Source: Aquimarina latercula DSM 2041 (lineage in GTDB: Bacteria > Bacteroidota > Bacteroidia > Flavobacteriales > Flavobacteriaceae). From it: DNA of 64,000 bases. Positions 9,028 to 19,242 of this stretch are shown here, one piece after another. The translations under genes were made by a program, and so were the position numbers. The notes under the pieces are model-generated. The model made no database searches. It was not told where the DNA came from and was given only the letters and a program-made list of their open reading frames with translations. How positions within the stretch are numbered: the first letter of the stretch is position 1; the number at the start of each line of letters is the position of its first letter. The stretch spans positions 33,585-97,584 of the forward strand of contig NZ_AUMK01000018.1 of assembly GCF_000430645.1 (NCBI RefSeq), in the 5' to 3' direction.

Positions 9028-10572
9028 TTAGCGAACTAACTTTTTTGATTTTTCTTTAATAATATCTGCAACTGGTCTACTTTCGATATTGCTCTCCAGC
9101 CAAGATAAAATATCTAAATACAAAAATGCTCTTTTTTCGTAAGGATGATCCTCATATTGTTTTAGAGTTTTATGGAGTTTTCTAAACTCATCCTTAATTT
9201 GATGTGGAAATATATCTCCAAGGTTTTTCAGAAATTTAATCATCTCCTTTTGTACCTCATAAAGATCATCCATTTTAATTAAAAATCTGTAGGTTTCTTT
9301 TAACTGGGTTTCTAAATGATAATCCATACCTGCCTCGTAATGAGCCACAAGACTTAATACTCTAGCAAAACACATTAAATCCTCACGCATCTTTAGTGAC
9401 TTATTATTAATGATCTTGCTCAGATATTCTATGCACTTACGATGATCTGCCATCCCAAAATACAAACAACCTATTTTATAATATAAAACCATAATATGAT
9501 GATCATCCAAACGATTTTTATACTCGGTGATACCATCTAAAATCTCAGTAACTAAATACTCTCCTTCATCAAAAGTACCTTCCAGAAAATGTACATTTAA
9601 TCTATTATTATAAATAAATTGAAATGAAAGTACTTCAATATTATCATCTATCGGAAAATCATCTGATTTAATAGTTTTTTCAAACTTACTCAACGTCAAT
9701 TTTAATTGTGTTTTATCCTGAATAAGATATAAGGACTCCAACAAATAATGATTTCCTCTAAGAAAAAATACCGGATTAAGAATGATCATTTTTGGGTTTT
9801 CATAGAAAAGATCAACCCATTTTTTAGAATATTTATAACAAGACAAAAAATCTTGAACCATAAAACTATACCACAAATGAGCTTTATATAACCATAGTTT
9901 TTCTCTAAAACCTAAAATATTCCAATCGTACTTAGGCAATTTACTTTCGAAATAATTAGTAATTACATTATGTTCCTTATCATTTCGCACATATCCGCTT
10001 TTTATCATCAAACCATACAACTGAAGTGACAGATTAGACAATCGACTTGTAAGCACGTTTTTCATGCTCAACATCTTTGCTTCTATGGTTAACTCATCTG
10101 CACGACTATTGATACTTCTTGTTATATACTGAGTTTCTATTACCTTTTCTAATTCTACTATTTCATAGGCAATATTATTCTCTTCGTTTTCTTTTGCTAA
10201 AGTTTTTGCTTTATCTAAAATCTTTAAACTTTGTTTATACAATCCTTTATGATATAAAATAGTAGCAAAATCAAGTTGTTCTCTTATTTGTGACCTAACA
10301 TTCTGATGCAATGGGCTTAATCTAAGGCTGATCAAAATTTGTTTATATAAATGCGCTTTAAGATTAGATAGTTGTTGTTTTTTTACAATCCCTTTAGCCA
10401 CAATTAATTCTTCGTCTAAAGTTTCACTCTTATCTAAATGATTAAAAAGCGCTAAAAATTTAGAATCTGTATTTACACCAAGCCTGCCAACATATACCTT
10501 AAACTGTCGTTTTTCGGACTTAGATAGTGACTTCACTAAAACAAACAAAGGATCTTTTTGATCATTAGTCAT
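9028..10572 (-). CDS. Conserved helical-repeat protein of unknown function
   Basis: The 514-residue product has no signal peptide and no membrane helix. It is almost wholly alpha-helical, with repeat-like pairs of amphipathic helices (for example YKQSLKILDKAKTLAK near 117) as in TPR-type scaffolds. The N-terminus, DPLFVLVKSLSKSEKRQFK, looks like a conserved Bacteroidota protein I have seen annotated only as hypothetical. No catalytic motif is visible. It is upstream of the EamA transporter gene in a likely two-gene operon and divergent from leuA. Confidence 0.8.
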   Translation of the reverse strand: MTNDQKDPLFVLVKSLSKSEKRQFKVYVGRLGVNTDSKFLALFNHLDKSETLDEELIVAKGIVKKQQLSNLKAHLYKQILISLRLSPLHQNVRSQIREQLDFATILYHKGLYKQSLKILDKAKTLAKENEENNIAYEIVELEKVIETQYITRSINSRADELTIEAKMLSMKNVLTSRLSNLSLQLYGLMIKSGYVRNDKEHNVITNYFESKLPKYDWNILGFREKLWLYKAHLWYSFMVQDFLSCYKYSKKWVDLFYENPKMIILNPVFFLRGNHYLLESLYLIQDKTQLKLTLSKFEKTIKSDDFPIDDNIEVLSFQFIYNNRLNVHFLEGTFDEGEYLVTEILDGITEYKNRLDDHHIMVLYYKIGCLYFGMADHRKCIEYLSKIINNKSLKMREDLMCFARVLSLVAHYEAGMDYHLETQLKETYRFLIKMDDLYEVQKEMIKFLKNLGDIFPHQIKDEFRKLHKTLKQYEDHPYEKRAFLYLDILSWLESNIESRPVADIIKEKSKKLVR

Positions 10573-10765
10573 TGTAAGAAAATATATTGTAATTAACTGA
10601 TTAAAAAAGAGTTAAGTTTATTTAAAAACATTTCAACATTGTAAAACATGTAGCTAAATCCCTTCTTTTTGAATAACCAAAATATAAATTCGTAAGAGAA
10701 TACTAAAACATCTTAGAATATATTTTCAAAAGAAATTATCAAAATTAACAATTCACATAATTCCT

Positions 10766-11938
10766 ATGAGCGATAATAAAGTCCAAATTTTTGACACCAC
10801 GTTAAGAGACGGAGAACAGGTCCCTGGTTGTAAATTAAATACGAAACAGAAGTTAGTGATTGCGGAGCGATTGGATCTTCTAGGAGTTGATGTAATAGAA
10901 GCTGGGTTTCCAGTTTCCAGTCCAGGGGATTTCACTTCTGTAAATGAAATTGCAAAAATTGTAAAAAACGCAACTGTTTGTGGATTAACAAGAGCCGTAG
11001 AAAATGACATTAAAGTGGCAGCAGAAGCTCTGAAATATGCAAAAAGACCAAGGATTCATACAGGAATTGGAACATCAGAATCACATATTAAATACAAATT
11101 TAATTCCACTCAAGACAAGGTAATTGAACGAGGAATTGCCGCAGTAAAATATGCTAAATCTTTTGTTGAAGATGTGGAGTTTTATGCAGAAGATGCCGGT
11201 CGTACAGATAATGAGTTTTTAGCCAAAGTTTGTGAAGCTATGATCAAAGCTGGAGCAACAGTACTTAATATTCCTGATACAACAGGTTATTGCCTACCAG
11301 AAGAATATGGTGAAAAAATAAAATATTTAAAAGAAAATGTAAAAGGTATTGATAACGTTATTATTTCTTGTCACTGTCATAATGATCTTGGGTTGGCAAC
11401 AGCTAATTCTATTGCCGGAGCTATCAATGGTGCTAGACAAATAGAATGTACTATTAATGGTATTGGAGAGCGTGCAGGAAATACTGCTCTAGAAGAAGTG
11501 GTAATGATTATGAAACAACATCCATATTTACACCTTAATACCGATATCAACTCTAGATTATTATACGACACTAGTTTAATGGTTTCTGAAAGTATGGGAA
11601 TGATGGTACAACCAAACAAAGCTATCGTTGGAGCAAATGCTTTTGCACATAGCTCAGGAATACATCAAGATGGAGTTATTAAAAACCGTGAAACATACGA
11701 AATTATTGATCCTGCAGAAGTTGGAGTTACGGAATCTGCCATTGTACTTACTGCTAGAAGTGGTAGAGCGGCATTGGCCTATAGAGCGAAAAAAATTGGA
11801 TACGAATTAACAAAACTTCAACTAGATCAAGTGTACAAAGAATTCTTAAACTATGCCGATAGAAAGAAAGAAGTGATTAATGATGATATTCATGAAATTA
11901 TGAAAACTGTTCAAGTAGAAGCTGTCGCAGTAGCATAA
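10766..11938 (+). CDS. leuA: 2-isopropylmalate synthase (short form)
   Basis: LeuA condenses acetyl-CoA with 2-oxoisovalerate, the first step of leucine synthesis. The TIM-barrel has the DTTLRDGEQ motif at residues 10-18 and the metal-binding HCHNDLG near residue 204. The chain is 390 residues, so it lacks the C-terminal domain of about 110 residues that binds leucine in the 500-residue enzymes. Homocitrate and citramalate synthases share the barrel, but the leuCDB genes that follow settle the call. It is the first gene of a four-gene operon; I found no leader peptide or attenuator in the 193 bases upstream. Confidence 0.93.
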   Translation: MSDNKVQIFDTTLRDGEQVPGCKLNTKQKLVIAERLDLLGVDVIEAGFPVSSPGDFTSVNEIAKIVKNATVCGLTRAVENDIKVAAEALKYAKRPRIHTGIGTSESHIKYKFNSTQDKVIERGIAAVKYAKSFVEDVEFYAEDAGRTDNEFLAKVCEAMIKAGATVLNIPDTTGYCLPEEYGEKIKYLKENVKGIDNVIISCHCHNDLGLATANSIAGAINGARQIECTINGIGERAGNTALEEVVMIMKQHPYLHLNTDINSRLLYDTSLMVSESMGMMVQPNKAIVGANAFAHSSGIHQDGVIKNRETYEIIDPAEVGVTESAIVLTARSGRAALAYRAKKIGYELTKLQLDQVYKEFLNYADRKKEVINDDIHEIMKTVQVEAVAVA

Positions 11939-11973
11939 TTTTTTTTCTGATTACTTCCAGAATAACATAACAT

Positions 11974-13356
11974 ATGAAGAAGACATTATTTGATAAAGTT
12001 TGGGACGCTCACGTCGTCAAAGAAGTAGAGAATGGCCCTCAAATACTTTATATAGACCAACATCTTATCCACGAAGTTACAAGTCCACAAGCATTTAATG
12101 AACTTGAACAGCGTGGAATTCCTGTTTTAAGACCTAATCAAGTCGTTGCAACTGCTGATCATAATACACCAACCGTAGATCAGCATCTACCCATAAAAGA
12201 TCCGTTATCCCGAAATCAGCTAGAGCAACTCACAAAGAATTGTGAGAAAAACAATATCACTCTTTATGGTCTTGGACATAAGTATAATGGAATTGTTCAC
12301 GTAATGGCTCCAGAACTTGGTATTACACAACCAGGCATGACTATGGTTTGTGGTGATAGCCACACCTCTACCCACGGTGCATTTGGTTCTATTGCCTTCG
12401 GAATAGGAACCAGCCAGGTAGCCCAAGTATTTGCTAGTCAATGTTTATTACTACAAAAACCTAAAAGCCTTAGAGTAAGCGTAAATGGAAAATTACGATC
12501 TGGTGTACTACCAAAAGATGTTATACTGTACATAATTGCGAAACTAGGAACTAATGCTGGTACCGGATATTTCTGCGAATATGCAGGTAATGTATTTGAA
12601 GAGATGTCGATGGAAGGTCGCATGACCGTATGTAACATGAGTATCGAAATGGGAGCTCGTGGAGGTATGATTGCTCCTGATGAGACTACTTTCGAATATG
12701 TGAAAGGACGTGAGTTCGCTCCAAAAGGAGATGCATATGACAAAAAAGTAGCGTATTGGAAAACACTACCTACAGATCAAGGTGCTATTTTTGATAAAGA
12801 ATACCATTTTGATGCAGCTGATATAGAACCTATGATTACCTATGGAACCAACCCTGGAATGGGAATTAAGGTTACAGAAAATATACCTTCAGAAAACAAC
12901 GCTTCTTTCGAAAAATCATTAGCATATATGAATTTTGAAAAAGGACAATCTTTAATCAATCAACAAATTAATTACGTTTTTATAGGAAGCTGTACAAACA
13001 GTAGAATTGAAGATTTTAGAGTAGTAGCTAACTATATTAAAGGTAAGAAAAAAGCAGAAAGTGTAACAGCATGGTTGGTACCAGGATCACAACAAGTAGC
13101 TTCTCAAATTGTTGATGAAGGATTACACGATATTTTTGAAGAAGCCGGATTTAAACTAAGACAACCTGGATGCTCTGCTTGCTTAGCGATGAACGACGAT
13201 AAAATACCTGAAGGAGCATATTGTGTTTCTACATCTAATAGAAATTTTGAGGGTCGTCAGGGACAAGGAGCTAGAACAATTCTTGCAAGTCCATTAATTG
13301 CCGCCGCGACAGCAGTTGAAGGAAAAATTATTGATATCACTAAACACCTAAATTAA
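11974..13356 (+). CDS. leuC: 3-isopropylmalate dehydratase, large subunit
   Basis: LeuC forms the aconitase-like isopropylmalate isomerase with LeuD and holds the [4Fe-4S] cluster. The 460 residues match the bacterial LeuC length. Cluster ligands are the cysteine in GSCTNSR and the pair in [23 protein letters not shown] is the family substrate-binding motif. It follows leuA by 35 bases and precedes leuD by 4 bases. Confidence 0.98.
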   Translation: MKKTLFDKVWDAHVVKEVENGPQILYIDQHLIHEVTSPQAFNELEQRGIPVLRPNQVVATADHNTPTVDQHLPIKDPLSRNQLEQLTKNCEKNNITLYGLGHKYNGIVHVMAPELGITQPGMTMVCGDSHTSTHGAFGSIAFGIGTSQVAQVFASQCLLLQKPKSLRVSVNGKLRSGVLPKDVILYIIAKLGTNAGTGYFCEYAGNVFEEMSMEGRMTVCNMSIEMGARGGMIAPDETTFEYVKGREFAPKGDAYDKKVAYWKTLPTDQGAIFDKEYHFDAADIEPMITYGTNPGMGIKVTENIPSENNASFEKSLAYMNFEKGQSLINQQINYVFIGSCTNSRIEDFRVVANYIKGKKKAESVTAWLVPGSQQVASQIVDEGLHDIFEEAGFKLRQPGCSACLAMNDDKIPEGAYCVSTSNRNFEGRQGQGARTILASPLIAAATAVEGKIIDITKHLN

Positions 13357-13360
13357 AATT

Positions 13361-13948
13361 ATGGATAAGTTTATCAAACTCACATCCACTGCAATACCAT
13401 TGTTTATAGAAAATGTAGATACTGACCAAATCATTCCTGCTCGTTTTCTTAAAGCAACGGATCGAGAAGGTTTTGGAGAAAACCTTTTTAGAGATTGGCG
13501 TTTTCATAAAAACGGAAGTATTAATACCGATTTTGCACTAAATAACACCAATTACTCTGGTAGTATTCTAGTAGCGGGCGATAACTTTGGTTGCGGCTCT
13601 AGTAGAGAACATGCAGCTTGGGCTATTCATGATTATGGAATAAAAGTGGTTGTATCCAGTTTTTTTGCTGATATATTTAAGGGAAATTCACTAAACAATG
13701 GACTATTACCTGTTCAGGTATCGCCAGAATATCTTCAGGAACTATTTTCAGAAATCAAAAAAGATCCTTCTACGTCTATTGAAGTAGACTTAGAAGAACA
13801 GAAAATTACGATTCTTTCTTCAGGATCTTCAGCAAATTTTGAAATTAATAATTATAAAAAAATGTGCTTGATGAATGGCTATGACGACATTGATTTCTTA
13901 ATTAGTAACCAATCAGAAATAGAAGCTTTCGAAAAAGCAAGATTATAA
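13361..13948 (+). CDS. leuD: 3-isopropylmalate dehydratase, small subunit
   Basis: The 195-residue small subunit carries the swivelling substrate domain of the isomerase. Diagnostic motifs are [14 protein letters not shown] near residue 18, FRDWRF, and the anion-binding loop [13 protein letters not shown]. The 4-base gap after leuC suggests coupled translation, in keeping with a 1:1 complex. leuB follows after 64 bases. Confidence 0.98.
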   Translation: MDKFIKLTSTAIPLFIENVDTDQIIPARFLKATDREGFGENLFRDWRFHKNGSINTDFALNNTNYSGSILVAGDNFGCGSSREHAAWAIHDYGIKVVVSSFFADIFKGNSLNNGLLPVQVSPEYLQELFSEIKKDPSTSIEVDLEEQKITILSSGSSANFEINNYKKMCLMNGYDDIDFLISNQSEIEAFEKARL

Positions 13949-14012
13949 TATACAAAGATCATAATTAGGGCATATAAAATTATAAAGCTTATTATGATAT
14001 AACATACTACTT

Positions 14013-15128
14013 ATGAAACTAGAAATTGCTGTATTATCAGGAGACGGAATTGGACCAGAAGTTACTGGTCAAGCCGTAAAAGCAATGGAAGCCATTGCGC
14101 ATCGTTTTGATCATTTATTTACTTTTAAAGATGCTTTAGTTGGAGCTATAGCTATCGATAAAACTGGCAATCCATTACCAGATAAAACACTACAACTCTG
14201 TGCAGACACCGATGCAGTACTTTTTGGTGCTATTGGAGACCCCAAATATGATAATGATCCCAGTGCTCCTGTACGCCCAGAACAAGGATTATTGAGATTA
14301 CGAAAAGAATTAGGTTTATATGCAAATATACGTCCGGTAAAAGCATATGAAACTCTGTTAGACAAGTCTCCTCTTAAAAGAGAAATAATAGAAGGTACTG
14401 ATATTTCGATATACCGAGAGCTTACTGGTGGTATCTATTTTGGAAAAAAGCAGCTAAATGAAGAAGGAACAGTTGCTTCAGATTTATGTGAGTACTCCAA
14501 GGAAGAAATTGAACGCATCTCTCATCTGGCGTTTAAAGCAGCCCAAAAGAGAAGAAAAAAATTAACCTTAGTAGATAAAGCTAATGTACTGGAATCTTCT
14601 CGTCTATGGAGGAAAGTAGTTACAGAAATTGCAAAAGAATATACTGATGTAGATTTAGATTTCTTATTCGTAGATAATGCTGCTATGCAAATGATCCTAA
14701 ATCCTAGCCAATTCGATGTAATTTTGACAGAAAATATGTTTGGAGATATTATCTCTGATGAGGCCAGTGTAATTGGAGGTTCTATTGGCTTATTAGCATC
14801 TGCATCTGTTGGAGACACTTGTTGTATGTTCGAACCGATTCATGGATCGTATCCACAAGCAACAGGAAAAGGAATTGCTAATCCAATCGCGGCAATTCTT
14901 TCTGCAGCTATGTTATTGGAGCATTTTGATCTTATGGACGAAGCTAACGCAATAAAAGAAGCTGTAGAAAAGGCACTAGAGCTTAACATTACCACTCCTG
15001 ATCTTAATAGTCTGAATCCTTTAACAACCGAAAAAGTTGGAGACTTTATTTATGATTACATACTAAATCCAGAAGATTCTAATATCAATTTTGAAAATAT
15101 ACACGTAGGACAATCTACGATCATATAA
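14013..15128 (+). CDS. leuB: 3-isopropylmalate dehydrogenase
   Basis: LeuB oxidises and decarboxylates 3-isopropylmalate with NAD+. The 371 residues include SGDGIGPEV at 9-17, the NAD-site GAIGDPKYD, RPEQGLLRLRKELGLYANIRP, ELTGGIYFG, and the cofactor-binding FEPIHGSYP. This is the last gene of leuACDB; a strong terminator follows within 20 bases. The C-terminal extension after LNPLTTEKVGDF is short and unremarkable. Confidence 0.98.
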   Translation: MKLEIAVLSGDGIGPEVTGQAVKAMEAIAHRFDHLFTFKDALVGAIAIDKTGNPLPDKTLQLCADTDAVLFGAIGDPKYDNDPSAPVRPEQGLLRLRKELGLYANIRPVKAYETLLDKSPLKREIIEGTDISIYRELTGGIYFGKKQLNEEGTVASDLCEYSKEEIERISHLAFKAAQKRRKKLTLVDKANVLESSRLWRKVVTEIAKEYTDVDLDFLFVDNAAMQMILNPSQFDVILTENMFGDIISDEASVIGGSIGLLASASVGDTCCMFEPIHGSYPQATGKGIANPIAAILSAAMLLEHFDLMDEANAIKEAVEKALELNITTPDLNSLNPLTTEKVGDFIYDYILNPEDSNINFENIHVGQSTII

Positions 15129-15147
15129 TATTAGTTATATATTTTTT

Positions 15148-15190
15148 AAAAAGCAATCAGGTGGTTTCATCTGGTTGCTTTTTGTTTTTT
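15148..15190 (+). terminator. Terminator of the leuACDB operon
   Basis: A 13-bp stem with one G-T pair (AAAAAGCAATCAG against CTGGTTGCTTTTT) and a 10-nt loop is followed by a T-run broken by one G. It starts 20 bases after the leuB stop. Confidence 0.85.
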
Positions 15191-15255
15191 TATGGCAATA
15201 CCTTTCTAATAGTATTCTAACTATATGAAGTCTATATTTTTCATATCTTATATTC

Positions 15256-15675
15256 ATGAAAAACATAGTATTTCTTTTACTTCTATTACCAATTCTATCT
15301 TTCTCTCAAGATCTTGATAAACATCGATGGGAGGATCGCTTGATTTTAGTTTTAGCAGATTCCTATAAAAACCCCAAATTAGTTAAACAACTAAAGGAAT
15401 TTAAAAACAAATCGAAAAATCTACAGGATAGAAAACTAATAGTATATCAGATAACACCTACCTCCTATCAAACAGGAATAGATAAAAACACATCAACCAA
15501 AAGCAATGCTGTTTACAAGGAGTATAATCCATCTAACGAAGACTTTAAAATTATTCTACTTGGATTAGATGGCGGTATAAAATTAAAGTCAAACAAGGTA
15601 TTATTATCTACACAAATTTTTGACCAAATCGATCAAATGCCAATGCGTAGACAAGAATTAAGAACTAAGAATTAA
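15256..15675 (+). CDS. Exported DUF4174 protein
   Basis: The 139-residue product has a clear signal peptide (FLLLLLPILSFSQ). The mature part has the DUF4174 pattern: HRWEDRLILVLAD at the start, a central basic helix, LLGLDGGIKLK, and the C-terminal DQMPMRRQEL. DUF4174 proteins look thioredoxin-like in fold prediction but lack a CxxC here. Function is unknown. It is a single gene between the leu terminator and a convergent purC. Confidence 0.8.
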   Translation: MKNIVFLLLLLPILSFSQDLDKHRWEDRLILVLADSYKNPKLVKQLKEFKNKSKNLQDRKLIVYQITPTSYQTGIDKNTSTKSNAVYKEYNPSNEDFKIILLGLDGGIKLKSNKVLLSTQIFDQIDQMPMRRQELRTKN

Positions 15676-15697
15676 GCATACATTCCTATTACCATAG

Positions 15698-15718
15698 ATT
15701 CCAGATCAAGTCTGGAAT
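15698..15718. repeat. REP-like hairpin ATTCCAGA-TCAAG-TCTGGAAT
   Basis: A perfect 8-bp inverted repeat with a 5-nt loop lies between the convergent DUF4174 and purC genes, 23 bases after the DUF4174 stop. There is no T-run on either side, so it does not look like a normal intrinsic terminator. The wording resembles dispersed REP-like palindromes seen in many genomes, but only one copy was found in this window. Confidence 0.5.
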
Positions 15719-15764
15719 GACATATGCTCACGTTCTGCGATAATTTTTAACTTAGCTGCACAAA

Positions 15765-16715
15765 TTAAACAGTCTTCAAATACGCTAACACATTCTCTTC
15801 TATCCTACTATCAATATTAGAAACATCCGCTTTTTCAAAAGAAGTTCCTGTTATATTCTCGAATAACTCAATATAACGATCTGACACAGAATTGATGTAC
15901 TCATTGCTCATATCAGGAATTTGTTGTCCTTCTTTTCCCTGGAAACCATTACTGATTAACCATTGTCTTACAAACTCTTTGGATAATTGTTTTTGAGCTT
16001 CTCCTTTTTGCTGTCTTTCTTCATATCCTTCTGCATAAAAATAACGCGAAGAATCCGGAGTATGGATTTCATCTATCAAGACTATTTTTCCATCTTTCGT
16101 TTTTCCAAATTCATATTTAGTGTCTACCAAAATCAATCCTCTTTCTGCAGCAATCTCTGTTCCTCTTTGAAATAATTTTCTAGTATAATCCTCAAGTACT
16201 ATGTAATCCTCTTCAGAAACAATGCCTTTTGCTAAAATTTCTTCTCTAGAGATGTCTTCATCATGTTCTCCATTATCAGCTTTGGTTGATGGCGTAATAA
16301 TAGACTCAGGAAACTTATCATTTTCCTTCATCCCATCAGGCATAGGAGCACCGCATAACATTCTTTTACCAGCCTTATATTCCCTAGCAGCGTGACCAGA
16401 TTGGTATCCTCTAATCACCATCTCTACCTTAAAAGGATCACAAAGATGTCCTACAGCTACATTAGGGTCTGGAGTAGCGATTAACCAGTTAGGTACTAAA
16501 TCTTCTGTAGCCTTCATCATCTGAGTAGCAATCTGATTCAGTATTTGTCCTTTAAAAGGAATTCCTTTTGGCATTACTACATCAAATGCAGATAAACGAT
16601 CTGTAGCAATCATTACCAACAGATCATCATTTATATTGTATACTTCTCTTACTTTTCCTTTATAAACAGATTTCTGTCCAGGAAAACTATAATTTGTATC
16701 TGTAATCGTATTCAC
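15765..16715 (-). CDS. purC: Phosphoribosylaminoimidazole-succinocarboxamide synthase (SAICAR synthase)
   Basis: PurC joins aspartate to CAIR in purine synthesis with ATP. The 316-residue chain is the longer bacterial/eukaryotic-like form. It has KVREVYN near residue 22, the conserved [26 protein letters not shown], and [14 protein letters not shown] (ATP/Mg site) near 210. The gene lies 46 bases downstream of phoH on the same strand, so it may be co-transcribed with it. Confidence 0.96.
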   Translation of the reverse strand: MNTITDTNYSFPGQKSVYKGKVREVYNINDDLLVMIATDRLSAFDVVMPKGIPFKGQILNQIATQMMKATEDLVPNWLIATPDPNVAVGHLCDPFKVEMVIRGYQSGHAAREYKAGKRMLCGAPMPDGMKENDKFPESIITPSTKADNGEHDEDISREEILAKGIVSEEDYIVLEDYTRKLFQRGTEIAAERGLILVDTKYEFGKTKDGKIVLIDEIHTPDSSRYFYAEGYEERQQKGEAQKQLSKEFVRQWLISNGFQGKEGQQIPDMSNEYINSVSDRYIELFENITGTSFEKADVSNIDSRIEENVLAYLKTV

Positions 16716-16761
16716 TTTAATATTTTATTTTTTAGAGTAGTATCTCTCTAGTATGAAGTAC

Positions 16762-17718
16762 TTAATCGTTTCTGTTTTCTATTTCTTTATATGCCGCAAT
16801 CACCTTTTTTACCAATTTATGACGGATCACGTCTTTATCATCTAAGTGTATTACTCCAATTCCTGAAACTCCTTTTAACACTAATAATGCTTCTTTTAGA
16901 CCAGATGTTACTCTACGCGGTAAATCAATCTGTCCAGGATCACCGGTAATCATAAATTTTGCATTTTTACCCATACGGGTCAAGAACATTTTCATTTGAG
17001 CATGCGTGGTATTTTGTGCTTCATCTAGAATTACAAACGCATTATCCAAAGTACGTCCTCGCATAAATGCCATCGGAGCAATTTGTATTACTCCTTTTTC
17101 TATAAAACTTTCTAGTTTTTCTGGAGAGATCATATCACGTAATGCATCATATAGTGGCTGCATATACGGATCCAATTTTTCCTGTAAATCTCCTGGCAGA
17201 AATCCTAAATTCTCTCCCGCTTCTACAGCAGGGCGTGTAAGTATGATTCTCTTTACTTGTTTTTCTTTCAATGCTTTCACAGCTAAAGCAACACCTGTAT
17301 ATGTTTTACCAGTTCCTGCAGGTCCAATAGCAAAAACCATATCATTTTTATATGTCAACTCCACCAACTTACGCTGATTTGCTGTCTGCGCTTTAATCGC
17401 CTTACCTCCTACTCCGTGAACCAGTGTTTCTCCACTAACAGCAGAAGTTTCATAATCGGCCTTAGTATCACTAGTAAGTACACGTTCTATAACATTCTCA
17501 TCAAGTTTGTTGTATTTTCCAAAATGTTCCAAAAGCATATTAAGGCGTGCATCGAATTCCTCGAGCATCTCCTCATCACCATATACTTTCATTTTACTTC
17601 CTCTAGCTACAATTTTTAACTTAGGAAAGTATTTTTTCAATAATTGGATATTACTATTCTGAAGTCCGAAAAACTCCCGTGGATTGATTTCTGTCAGTTC
17701 AATAATAAGTTCGTTCAA
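16762..17718 (-). CDS. phoH: PhoH family P-loop ATPase
   Basis: The 318-residue PhoH-like protein has a KH-like N-terminal region and then a RecD-like P-loop domain: Walker A GPAGTGKT near residue 138, Walker B FVILDEAQN near 229, and MITGDPGQIDLP. Members are linked to RNA handling and stress but the precise role is not settled. The ATG at 17718 gives the typical MNELIIEL start. Upstream, 282 bases separate it from the divergent SAM hydrolase-like gene. Confidence 0.92.
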   Translation of the reverse strand: MNELIIELTEINPREFFGLQNSNIQLLKKYFPKLKIVARGSKMKVYGDEEMLEEFDARLNMLLEHFGKYNKLDENVIERVLTSDTKADYETSAVSGETLVHGVGGKAIKAQTANQRKLVELTYKNDMVFAIGPAGTGKTYTGVALAVKALKEKQVKRIILTRPAVEAGENLGFLPGDLQEKLDPYMQPLYDALRDMISPEKLESFIEKGVIQIAPMAFMRGRTLDNAFVILDEAQNTTHAQMKMFLTRMGKNAKFMITGDPGQIDLPRRVTSGLKEALLVLKGVSGIGVIHLDDKDVIRHKLVKKVIAAYKEIENRND

Positions 17719-17770
17719 AAGCTATAGAAATTTTAGTATGATTTGTTTTTTGGATTGACTAAGTTTGTGC

Positions 17771-17788
17771 TCCCAATAGCTATTGGGA
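17771..17788. repeat. Perfect 18-bp palindrome TCCCAATAGCTATTGGGA
   Basis: The palindrome has two 9-bp arms with no spacer and stands in the 282-base gap between phoH and the SAM hydrolase-like gene, 53 bases before the phoH start. It could be an operator for phoH-purC or a REP-like dispersed element. No second copy was seen here. The rest of the gap holds nothing I can name apart from a weak TATTTTTA element at 17956-17963. Confidence 0.45.
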
Positions 17789-18000
17789 TTGTTTGAAGTT
17801 TTTGTCGGGGAATCAAAAATGAAAAACGTATTACAAGTTGGATTTTGTTAAAGATCATAAAGAATATTAGTGGTCTAAAATGATAAACTCATATGTTTTT
17901 ATTGGTTGATTTCTAGATTCAAAAAAACTTTGAATAACTTCATAGCAAATTTACATATTTTTAAGCGCTTATAATTAAAAGATATTAACAATTCTTATAG

Positions 18001-18831
18001 ATGCCAATAATAACTTTAACTACTGATTTCGGAATCAAAGATCACTTTGTGTCTGCGGTTAAAGGTGCTATCTATACGGAATTACCTGAAGCTACAATTG
18101 TTGATATTTCTCACGAAATCTCACCATTTCATATTACTGAAGCTGCTTACATTATTCAAAACGCTTATAAAAGCTTCCCGAAAGGAAGTATTCATATCGT
18201 TGGTATCGATAGCGAACTTAATCCAGAGAACAAACATATTGCAGTACAACTAGATGATCATTATTTCATCTGTGCTAATAACGGTTTGATTTCATTAATT
18301 GCTTCAGAATTTAGACCCGAGAAAATAGTAGAGATAAATATACATGATGCTATTGGAACCAATTTCCCTGTATTAGATGTTTTTGTTGCTGTGGCTTGTC
18401 ATATTGCACGTGGGGGAACACTAGAGGTTATTGGGAAATCTATTTCTGATATTAAACTAATTAAAGGAATCACTCCTATTGTAAATCTTGGTGATAAGCA
18501 GATCGTAGGAAGCATAATATATATTGATAATTACGGGAACTTAATTACAAATATTACCCGCAAATTGTTCGATGATATAGGTAAAGGAAGAGCGTTTAAA
18601 ATTACAGCAAGAAGTGCTGTATTTAGTACAATATATGAACGCTATAGTGATGCCATAAATTTCAATATAGAAAAAAGCAAACGCGAAGAAGATGGAAAAA
18701 AATTAGCTGTATTTAATTCATCTGGATATTTAGAATTAGCAATTTATAAAAGTAACCCAAAAACTGTAGGAGGTGCCTCAAGTCTGTTTGGATTGCACTT
18801 TCGAGATACAGTAAGTATTACTTTTGAATGA
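18001..18831 (+). CDS. SAM hydrolase / SAM-dependent halogenase family protein (DUF62)
   Basis: The 276-residue product begins ITLTTDFGIKDHFV, continues with IVDISHEISPF, and has SIHIVGIDSE and the C-terminal-domain IDNYGNLITN. This is the DUF62 family, which includes fluorinase and chlorinase. Most members are S-adenosyl-L-methionine hydrolases (hydroxide adenosyltransferases) that split SAM into adenosine and methionine. There is no hint of a halogenation cluster, so hydrolase is the likely activity. An ABM-domain gene follows on the same strand after 38 bases, then gldFG. Confidence 0.88.
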   Translation: MPIITLTTDFGIKDHFVSAVKGAIYTELPEATIVDISHEISPFHITEAAYIIQNAYKSFPKGSIHIVGIDSELNPENKHIAVQLDDHYFICANNGLISLIASEFRPEKIVEINIHDAIGTNFPVLDVFVAVACHIARGGTLEVIGKSISDIKLIKGITPIVNLGDKQIVGSIIYIDNYGNLITNITRKLFDDIGKGRAFKITARSAVFSTIYERYSDAINFNIEKSKREEDGKKLAVFNSSGYLELAIYKSNPKTVGGASSLFGLHFRDTVSITFE

Positions 18832-18869
18832 TCCATAATTCTTTTAAATTTTAAAATACTAAAATAACA

Positions 18870-19154
18870 ATGATCATAAGAATCGTGAAATTAGGTTTCA
18901 TTCCAGAACAAATCGATGCTTTTTTGGAGAATTTCCATCAAAACAAGGATAAAATTCGAAGTTTTGAAGGATGCACACACTTAAAACTAATAAGAGATAT
19001 CCATAAAACCAATCAATTTTTCACCTACAGTCATTGGGAATCTGAAGAACATCTCAATAACTACAGAAACTCTTCGTTATTTAAAGGTGTTTGGGCAAAT
19101 ACCAAAAATAAGTTTAACCAAAAACCAGAAGCTTGGAGTGTTCAAGAAATATAG
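18870..19154 (+). CDS. Antibiotic biosynthesis monooxygenase (ABM) domain protein
   Basis: The 94-residue protein is a single ABM/dimeric alpha-beta barrel domain: a first strand IIRIVKLGF, an EGCTHLKLIRD strand, and FFTYSHWESEEHLNNYRNS, the family signature around the Trp. Related proteins are cofactor-free monooxygenases, haem-binding proteins or simple metabolite-binding dimers, so no reaction can be assigned. It is between the SAM hydrolase-like gene and gldFG. Confidence 0.8.
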   Translation: MIIRIVKLGFIPEQIDAFLENFHQNKDKIRSFEGCTHLKLIRDIHKTNQFFTYSHWESEEHLNNYRNSSLFKGVWANTKNKFNQKPEAWSVQEI

Positions 19155-19242
19155 ATAGTATCTTTCTACCTTTGGTAAAAAGAGTCTACTAAATTCTTAT
19201 TTTCACCGTAAACTAATTCATAAAAAACGACAATACAAAAAT

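Noticed and set aside
17006..17377. Plus-strand frame of 123 codons
   Set aside because: It is antisense to phoH, which is a clear family member over its whole length.
18001..18831. Fluorinase/chlorinase call for the DUF62 gene
   Set aside because: Nothing in the neighbourhood suggests halometabolite synthesis, and most family members are SAM hydrolases; the conservative call is used.
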